Below, piece after piece: positions 58,620 through 64,000 of a stretch of 64,000 bases of DNA (positions within the stretch are counted from its first letter, which is position 1; every line of letters begins with the position of its first letter). The stretch comes from Pacificoceanicola sp049341065 (lineage in GTDB: Bacteria > Pseudomonadota > Alphaproteobacteria > Rhodobacterales > Rhodobacteraceae). The notes beneath the pieces were generated by a model, which did no database searches, was not told the origin of the DNA, and worked only from the letters and a program-made list of their open reading frames with translations. A program made the translations under genes and the position numbers. The stretch covers positions 310,001 to 374,000 of the forward strand of contig NZ_JBMPIX010000001.1 in the NCBI RefSeq assembly GCF_049341065.1, in the 5' to 3' direction.

Positions 58620-58874
58620 ATGCCAAACCCGTCGATCAAGAACGAAGACCAGTACGAGGCGCTGCGCGACAAAGGCATGTCCAAGGAAATGGCAGCGCGG
58701 ATCAGCAATGCACAGGCCAACGACGACATGAGCCCGTCGAAAAAAGGCGGCAAGGCGCAGCCATACGAAGACTGGACAAAGGATGATCTTTACGACCGCG
58801 CCAAGGAAATCGGCATCGAAGGGTGCTCGGAGATGTCCAAGGATGAGTTGATCGCGGCGCTGCGGGAAGGCTAG
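58620..58874 (+). CDS. Small Rho-N-like (DUF7218-type) protein
   Basis: 84 residues. The first half is polar with NEDQYEALRDKGMSKEMAARISNA; the C-terminal half has a Rho termination-factor N-terminal-like SAP fold (WTKDDLYDRAKEIGIEG ... MSKDELIAALRE). It probably binds nucleic acid. The ATG has GGAAAGGAGA upstream. It is the only gene between prfC (divergent) and the Hint protein (convergent). Confidence 0.8.
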   Translation: MPNPSIKNEDQYEALRDKGMSKEMAARISNAQANDDMSPSKKGGKAQPYEDWTKDDLYDRAKEIGIEGCSEMSKDELIAALREG

Positions 58875-58880
58875 ACCAGC

Positions 58881-59897
58881 TTAGCCGCCCGATGACTTTC
58901 GCAGGATATCTGCGGCGTCCGGGCGGGCCAGCAGGGTTTCCTGCACTTCGATCCCGCGATGGGCGGACCCCGCGTGGCCGGGGATCAGCTCGGACAGCTT
59001 TTCGTTCAGCTCCTCGGGCAGAACCGCCGAGGTGCGGGTATCGACCAACATGCTTTCTGCGGCGATGCCCTCGGCATAGATGATCTGGTGGCTGTCAAAC
59101 AGCATCTGGTAGTAGTCGACAAAGCCCCCGGTCAGGCGCGTGATGGTGTCGCCGTTGACCAGATGGCGGGCGCGGACCAGCAGTTCGGCGCGGCCCGCTC
59201 CAAGGCGGTCCTGCCGTTGATAGATGAACAGGCGAAAGTCCGGCGAAACGACCAGATCGCGGGTGTTGTTCAGCGTGCCTTGGCGGATACTGATCGGGGC
59301 AAAGGCTCCGACGGCCCGCACGGTCTGGTGGCCGATCCAGCGGATTTCCTGAATGCCGGCATCGCGGGTCAGAACCTTGTCTCCGATCCTGATCTCTTCG
59401 ACCGGTTTCTGCGCGCCCGAGGCCATGGTGATCGCGGTGCCCTTGGTAAAGGACACACAGGCGACCTGGGCAAAGCGGTGCAGGGCATTGTCTCGGTTCA
59501 CGCCGACCAGGACGTAATCGGCCTTGGGGGTCATCGGCGCCAGCGGCAGGATGTAGATCTGCGCGACATTTCCATCGCCGTCGGTTTCCACCAGCACAAG
59601 GCATTCGGTGGTCGCGCCATCGCCGCTCATGAAGGTGACGCAGCAGTCCAGATGCAGGTCTGCACCGGGGGTGCCGCCTTCGCTGTCCTCGGCGATCGTG
59701 AAGGGCGACGTGGCGGCGTTGATCACCCCCAGCCTGATCGTCGCTGACAGGGGGGAAAGTCGATAGACATCGTCCATGATCAGCTCATCGGCAAAGCCGA
59801 GCGCATCCCCAAGGTTGGCCCCGTTGATCACGCGCAGGTATTCTGCCCGGTAAACAGGCAGGCTCTGGCTGGGACGTTGGGCTTCGGATTGGGTCAT
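58881..59897 (-). CDS. Hint-domain protein
   Basis: 338 residues. A hedgehog/intein-type domain begins near residue 150 (CVSFTKGTAITMASGAQKPVEEIRIGDKVLTRDAGIQEI: Cys start and the A block), then the DLVVSPDFRLFI and ARHLVNGDTI blocks and FDSHQIIYAEGIAAESM. Such proteins in Rhodobacteraceae are usually secreted by type I systems or self-cleave at the Cys. The N-terminal 150 residues are unrecognised. No T1SS or repeats nearby. Start ATG 59897, or 59918. Confidence 0.85.
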   Translation of the reverse strand: MTQSEAQRPSQSLPVYRAEYLRVINGANLGDALGFADELIMDDVYRLSPLSATIRLGVINAATSPFTIAEDSEGGTPGADLHLDCCVTFMSGDGATTECLVLVETDGDGNVAQIYILPLAPMTPKADYVLVGVNRDNALHRFAQVACVSFTKGTAITMASGAQKPVEEIRIGDKVLTRDAGIQEIRWIGHQTVRAVGAFAPISIRQGTLNNTRDLVVSPDFRLFIYQRQDRLGAGRAELLVRARHLVNGDTITRLTGGFVDYYQMLFDSHQIIYAEGIAAESMLVDTRTSAVLPEELNEKLSELIPGHAGSAHRGIEVQETLLARPDAADILRKSSGG

Positions 59898-60038
59898 GTT
59901 TGGGCCAAAAGGGGACACACTGCTGGTGCAAAATCAAGCGGAACCCCCATTGTATGCAAGGGGAATGTGTCATCATATGGCCCCGCATTCGGCCTTTTAC
60001 CGGCCAATGGCGGCGAACAAAGCATCGAGGAGAGAGCA

Positions 60039-60818
60039 ATGGATCTTGGAATTCGCGGGAAACGTGCGCTGGTTTGCGCATCCAGCAAGGGTCTGGGCCG
60101 GGGCTGCGCCGAGGCATTGGCCGAAGCGGGCGTTGATCTGGTGATGAACGCACGCGGCGCCGAGGCGTTGGAAGAGACCGCACAGACGATTCGCGACCGC
60201 TATCAGGTGCAGGTGACAACCGTTGCCGCCGATATCGTCAGCGAAGAGGGCCGCGCCAAGGTGCTTGAGGCGGCGGGCGATGTCGACATTCTGGTGACCA
60301 ACGCCGGCGGCCCGCCTCCGGGCATGTGGAGCGACTGGACCCGGGACGACTTCATCAAGGCGCTGGACGGCAACATGCTGACGCCGATTGCCCTGATGAC
60401 GGCGCTCATGCCCAAGATGATCGACAAGGGCTGGGGCCGGGTGGTCAACATCACCTCGCAATCGGTCAAGGCGCCGATCGCGGTGTTGGGCCTGTCGAAT
60501 TCGGCGCGCACCGGTCTGACCGGATACGTCGCGGGCACGTCGCGGCAGGTGGCGCCCTTCGGCGTTGTGGTGAACAACCTCTTGCCGGGCATTCATGCAA
60601 CCGACCGGGCGGTTTCGCTGGATACCGGCGTGGCGCAGCAGCAGGGCATTTCGCTGGACGAAGCCAAGGCGCAGCGCGAACAGACCATTCCGGCGCGCCG
60701 CTATGGCACGCCGCAAGAGTTTGGCAACATGTGCGCCTATCTGTGTTCGCAACATGCGGGCTTTATCGTCGGGCAGAACATCCTTCTGGATGGCGGCGCG
60801 ACCTTGTCGACCATGTAA
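60039..60818 (+). CDS. Short-chain dehydrogenase/reductase
   Basis: 259 residues. Rossmann motif ASSKGLGRG near the N-terminus in the place of TGxxxGxG; NAGG is present, then catalytic Ser in ITSQS. The catalytic Tyr is not in the usual YxxxK: the equivalent segment reads SARTGLTGY, so activity is doubtful or the Tyr is altered. C-terminal signature GQNILLDGG. ATG has GAGGAGA upstream. The AlkC-like gene starts 4 bases after its stop. Confidence 0.85.
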   Translation: MDLGIRGKRALVCASSKGLGRGCAEALAEAGVDLVMNARGAEALEETAQTIRDRYQVQVTTVAADIVSEEGRAKVLEAAGDVDILVTNAGGPPPGMWSDWTRDDFIKALDGNMLTPIALMTALMPKMIDKGWGRVVNITSQSVKAPIAVLGLSNSARTGLTGYVAGTSRQVAPFGVVVNNLLPGIHATDRAVSLDTGVAQQQGISLDEAKAQREQTIPARRYGTPQEFGNMCAYLCSQHAGFIVGQNILLDGGATLSTM

Positions 60819-60822
60819 ACCG

Positions 60823-61974
60823 ATGGCGCGCGGGCCGGATGGCAAAGGCGGTGGCGCCGGGTTTTCGTTGGCGGATCAACTGTTCAATTTGGCCAGCATC
60901 GGCGATCTGGCCCGCGATTACGCGGTTCTGCCGGGGTTTGACCCCGAAGGCTTTGTGGCCGAGGTGGTCGTCGGCCTTGAAGGGCGCGGGTTGCTGGAAC
61001 GGCTTGACTGGATCGCCGATTGCCTTGAGCCGCGCCTGCCGGACAGCTTTCCGGCCATGGCCGAGGCATTGGAGGCCGCGATGCCGCCGCCTCTGGACCC
61101 GGGGCTGACCGACAATGACTTTGGCCGCTTCATTCATGCTGTGCCGGGGATTTTGGCGGTGCGGCATGGGCTTGCGGCGCATCACGCGCGGGCGCTGGAC
61201 CTGCTTTATGCCGCCACCCAGCGTTTTTCCATGGAGTTCTACATCCGCCCTTTCCTGAACAGTTGGCCGGAAGAAACGCTGGCGCGGCTGGAAGATTGGG
61301 CGCGCGATGACAACTATCACGTGCGGCGTCTGGTGAGCGAAGGCACGCGGCCAAAACTGCCCTGGGCGCGCAACATCACGCTGGACCCGGCGGTGCCCTT
61401 GCGGTTTCTGGATGTGCTGCACGGGGATGGCACGCGCTATGTCACGCGCTCGGTGGCCAATCACATGAACGATCTGTCCAAGGTGATGCCCGATGTGGTG
61501 GTGGCGCGGTTGCGCGACTGGCGCGAGCAGGCGTTGCAGGATCCTCGCGAGATGGGCTGGATGACCCGCCACGCCCTGCGCACAGCCGTGAAGCGCGGCG
61601 AACGCGGCGCCTTGGATCTGCTGGGTTATCGCACCGGTGAGGTCGCAGCGACGGTGACTATTGCGCAAGACCGCGTGGCCATCGGCGAGAGGCTGCATTT
61701 TTGCGTCGACGTGACAGCACAAGAGGATCTGCCGTTATTGGTCGATTACCGATTGCGCTTTGCCCGGCCCAAGGGCGCGGCAGAAAAGGTGTTCAAGCTG
61801 AAGGCCGTCAAGGCCAAGGCAGGCGCGCCCGTCGTTCTGGAAAAGACCCACCATATGAAAGGCGATGCGACAACCTTTCGCCTGCATCCCGGGACGCATG
61901 CGGTGATTGTTCAGATCAACGGGCAGGACGTGGCCGAAGCGCCGTTTGAATTGACCGAAGGCGCGGCTGGGTAA
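60823..61974 (+). CDS. AlkC-like DNA alkylation repair protein with C-terminal Ig-like domain
   Basis: 383 residues. The helical HEAT-repeat part includes FSMEFYIRPFLNSWPEETLARL, VRRLVSEGTRPKLPW, and RSVANHMNDLSK, the SVANHLNDISK-type block of AlkC/AlkD glycosylases that remove 3-methyladenine. The C-terminal 110 residues are beta-rich (DRVAIGERLHFCVDV ... HAVIVQINGQDVAEAPF), as in the AlkC Ig-like domain. No helical-repeat active Asp can be assigned with certainty from here. It starts 4 bases after the SDR stop. Confidence 0.82.
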   Translation: MARGPDGKGGGAGFSLADQLFNLASIGDLARDYAVLPGFDPEGFVAEVVVGLEGRGLLERLDWIADCLEPRLPDSFPAMAEALEAAMPPPLDPGLTDNDFGRFIHAVPGILAVRHGLAAHHARALDLLYAATQRFSMEFYIRPFLNSWPEETLARLEDWARDDNYHVRRLVSEGTRPKLPWARNITLDPAVPLRFLDVLHGDGTRYVTRSVANHMNDLSKVMPDVVVARLRDWREQALQDPREMGWMTRHALRTAVKRGERGALDLLGYRTGEVAATVTIAQDRVAIGERLHFCVDVTAQEDLPLLVDYRLRFARPKGAAEKVFKLKAVKAKAGAPVVLEKTHHMKGDATTFRLHPGTHAVIVQINGQDVAEAPFELTEGAAG

Positions 61975-62014
61975 ATCACATTCCTTCTGCGGGTTTACGC
62001 AGCCTTTGAAGCGG

Positions 62015-62701
62015 TCAGGCTTTGGCCCATTTTGCTTCCAGCTTGTCCAGCGCCTTGATACGCTCTTCGGTCTTGGGGTGGGACATGAGCCATGCAGGCA
62101 CCGCGCCACCACGCGACTGCGTGAGACCTTCAAGCTTGCGGAACAGTGAACGCTGCGGCTCGACCCCGATCCCGGATTTGACCAGCAACGCGGCGGCGTA
62201 TTCGTCCGCCTCATATTCATCCGAGCGCGACAGCCGCGCGGCCAGCAACGAGGTCAGACCATTGGCAATTGCAACGCCAATGCCCGGCAAAAAGCGCGAC
62301 AGCACCATGGCGAGCGCCGTGCGCAGGGCGTTCTGACCGGAAAAGTCGATCATTCGTCGGCGCGAATGACCAAGCGCCACATGCCCCAGTTCATGCGCGA
62401 TGACGCTGGCCAGTTCCTCGGCGGTGACTTCGCCGGACCGGTAGCGGGCGAAAAAACCGCGGGTGATGAAGATGCGCCCATCGGGGGCAGCAAGGCCGTT
62501 GACCGGCTCAATCTCGTAGATGTTCACGCGAATGCGCGGCAGGCCCAACGCGGCGGCCATGCGGTCGGTCAGCTGTTTGAGCTTGGCATCGGCCAGTTCC
62601 GTGGACTTGGCGTCCAGTTCCTTGCCCGTCCGCCATGCGGAAAAGTGGTACATGACAAAGGCATAGGCCAGGGCAAGCAGGATGGGGGTAAACTTCAGCA
62701 T
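62015..62701 (-). CDS. M48 family metalloprotease
   Basis: 228 residues. N-terminal membrane helix (FTPILLALAYAFVMYHF), then the HExxH zinc site VIAHELGHVALGH and the DEYEADEYA glutamate ligand region later. A small HtpX/Oma1-like peptidase of the inner membrane that could degrade damaged membrane proteins. The catalytic residues are complete. The gene stands alone; the 268-bp gap downstream on the other side holds nothing I recognise. Confidence 0.93.
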   Translation of the reverse strand: MLKFTPILLALAYAFVMYHFSAWRTGKELDAKSTELADAKLKQLTDRMAAALGLPRIRVNIYEIEPVNGLAAPDGRIFITRGFFARYRSGEVTAEELASVIAHELGHVALGHSRRRMIDFSGQNALRTALAMVLSRFLPGIGVAIANGLTSLLAARLSRSDEYEADEYAAALLVKSGIGVEPQRSLFRKLEGLTQSRGGAVPAWLMSHPKTEERIKALDKLEAKWAKA

Positions 62702-62969
62702 AAGGGGAATATGGGGCGCGGAGGAGCGAAGGAAAAGGGGGCGACAGGATCGTTGAGCAAAACACCTTGGCAGACGTGTGTGATGCCGGTCGAAAGCGCG
62801 CGAAAATCAAACCGGGGCGTGCCGGCAGTTTATTGCAGGGGATTTTCTCAGGGGATCAGTTTGCGCGGATACACAAATACAAACGACCGTTCTGCGCTTT
62901 CATTCGCTAACTTTTCACTTGGGATCTTGCCACCTGCACCCTTACGCTGGTTCGAAAAAGAGGAAGACC
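62702..62969. other. Intergenic region between the M48 and sulfotransferase genes
   Basis: 268 bases. I see no gene, tRNA or clear hairpin. It contains the divergent promoters; AAGAGGAAG (62958-62966) is the ribosome site of the sulfotransferase gene. Confidence 0.35.
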
Positions 62970-63851
62970 ATGCTCACACCATTTGAGCCCGCCCAAACGA
63001 CCTATTCCGGACCCGAAAGCGACCCTGCGCGCTGGAATTCGTTCGAGCCACGAGCCGGGGATATCGTAGTCAACACGCCGCCGAAATCAGGTACGACATG
63101 GACGCAGGGCATTCTTGCCATGCTCATTTCTGGGCAGCCGGATGTGGACGCCCAGACCTCGATGAAAAGCCCGTGGATCGATATGAAGCTGCGCCCTCTT
63201 GAAGATGTGCTCGCCCGTCTGGCCGCGCAGGATCATCGGCGGCAGGTGAAATCGCATACACCCTTCGATGGGCTGCCCTACTGGAGTGAGTTGCGCTACA
63301 TCACGGTCTACCGCAATCCGATCGATGTGCATTTTTCATTCCGCAACCATGTGCGCAATATGAACATCGATTTGGTCGATGCCCTCTATCCGGACGATCC
63401 GTCCGAGAGCTTTCGTATCTTTCTGCGAGGCGATCACGGGGAAGGCTCGCTTGCCGGCGTCGTCAACCATTACACCCAGACATTGGCGCGCGAAGATCGG
63501 GGCAATTTGCTTCGTCTCCACTATGCCGACATGACGCGCGATCTTGCGGCAGCGGTGGCAAAGATTGCAGACCATGTCGGGATTACGCACCCGCCAGAGC
63601 TGATGGCGGCAATCGTGGACGCCGCGCGTTTCGACAGCATGAAGGCCAACGCGCACCGCTTTACGCCGTCCGCCGGGCAAGGGTTCTGGAAGGCCGATGC
63701 CGGGTTTTTCGACAGCGCGACGTCCAACAAATGGGAGGGTCAGCTGACCAAGGACGATCTCGCGGCCTACGATGCGGCGATTTCGGACCTTCTGACGCCT
63801 GAAGAACGCGTCTGGCTCGAATGGGGCTCGGCCGGGGCTACGGCGGCATAA
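62970..63851 (+). CDS. Cytosolic-type sulfotransferase
   Basis: 293 residues. The 5'-phosphosulfate loop is TPPKSGTTWTQ, and the 3'-phosphate site is YRNPIDVHFSFRNHV. PSAGQGFWKADAGFFDSATSN is the C-terminal family segment; KSHTPFDGLPYWSELRYITVYRNP has the catalytic His. Transfers sulfate from PAPS to an alcohol or amine of a small molecule. It is different in family from the one at 48590. Ribosome site AAGAGGAAG. Confidence 0.92.
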   Translation: MLTPFEPAQTTYSGPESDPARWNSFEPRAGDIVVNTPPKSGTTWTQGILAMLISGQPDVDAQTSMKSPWIDMKLRPLEDVLARLAAQDHRRQVKSHTPFDGLPYWSELRYITVYRNPIDVHFSFRNHVRNMNIDLVDALYPDDPSESFRIFLRGDHGEGSLAGVVNHYTQTLAREDRGNLLRLHYADMTRDLAAAVAKIADHVGITHPPELMAAIVDAARFDSMKANAHRFTPSAGQGFWKADAGFFDSATSNKWEGQLTKDDLAAYDAAISDLLTPEERVWLEWGSAGATAA

Positions 63852-63898
63852 CGCGCCGCAATGGCAGCATACCAGACATGTTCGGGCCAGTCATGAAA

Positions 63899-63926
63899 AC
63901 GCCCCCGCAGGTTTCTGCGAGGGCGT
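63899..63926 (-). terminator. Terminator between the sulfotransferase and the edge gene
   Basis: 12-base stem ACGCCCCCGCAG/CTGCGAGGGCGT with one mismatch and a GTTT loop. Bidirectional; on the minus strand TTTT follows. Confidence 0.75.
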
Positions 63927-63951
63927 CTTTGCGGTCAGGGGAACAGGCCGG

Positions 63952-64000
63952 TCAGCCGAACATATCGCCAAAGGCGCCGCGATAAAGCGCCGCGAGATCA
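63952..64000 (-). CDS. C-terminal end of a gene cut by the window edge
   Basis: On the minus strand the last 15 codons read DLAALYRGAFGDMFG and then a TGA at 63952-63954, followed by a terminator. This looks like the end of a real gene that starts outside the window. Too short to identify. Confidence 0.4.
   Translation of the reverse strand, partial: DLAALYRGAFGDMFG

Noticed and set aside
56882..58786. 634-codon plus-strand frame opposite prfC
   Set aside because: Antisense to a universally conserved gene and of shadow-like composition.
1..64000. CRISPR arrays, insertion sequences, prophage, tRNA or rRNA genes
   Set aside because: I scanned the gaps and found no regular direct repeats with spacers, no transposase or integrase frames, and no cloverleaf with a GGTTCGAATCC-like arm.

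Overview
The window looks like chromosomal DNA of an alphaproteobacterium of the family Rhodobacteraceae (Roseobacter group). Supporting signs are high GC, the gene order radA-cvpA-purF and surE-pcm-nlpD, a serC-x-serA operon with a structured leader of the kind known from Rhodobacterales, sites matching the Rhodobacter SqrR operator, the propeptide form of PurF, and a dispersed intergenic repeat of Rhodobacteraceae type. I see no rRNA, tRNA, CRISPR array, insertion sequence or prophage. Coding density is high: with the starts chosen here no gene-free gap exceeds about 300 bases. The longest is 2484-2774, the leader of rplS.

Layout. 0-3.4 kb: trmD, an acetyltransferase, rplS and rpmE, preceded by an unknown exported protein. 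3.4-9.3 kb: a hybrid-free histidine kinase, a PGRP-type amidase, a class III aminotransferase, and a usp/AGCS-symporter pair. 9.5-13.2 kb: a DUF442/sulfide-quinone-oxidoreductase fusion and a SulP anion transporter, each preceded by a perfect ATTC-N8-GAAT site, which together suggest a persulfide-responsive regulon. 13.2-16 kb: a phosphoesterase, a LysR regulator divergent from a cupin, and a small membrane protein. 16-19.4 kb: the serine operon serC, an HExxH protein, then serA. 19.6-23.3 kb: DUF2794, a WYL regulator with an upstream TGACAA repeat array, and tatABC followed by a DUF815 ATPase. 23.4-26.9 kb: nlpD-pcm-surE and an SDR. 27-42 kb: housekeeping genes (purF, cvpA, radA, pqiA, mlaFE, alr, dnaB, pyrE, pyrC), interrupted by a soluble PAS chemoreceptor and by an antiparallel cobTSC block.

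42.2-50.3 kb is the most unusual region. It is a tightly packed minus-strand run of three related family 2/92-type glycosyltransferases, a sulfotransferase, an FkbM methyltransferase, a P450 and a poorly understood alpha/beta protein. One of the glycosyltransferases is fused to a sulfotransferase-like domain that has lost its phosphate-binding loop. The run probably makes or decorates a sulfated, methylated surface glycan or glycolipid, but no product is known to me.

50.5-64 kb: MoxR and a VWA/CoxE protein, an OmpA-family protein, a single-haem secreted protein, prfC, a small Rho-N protein, a Hint-domain protein, an SDR/AlkC pair, an M48 protease, a second sulfotransferase, and the end of a gene cut by the window edge.
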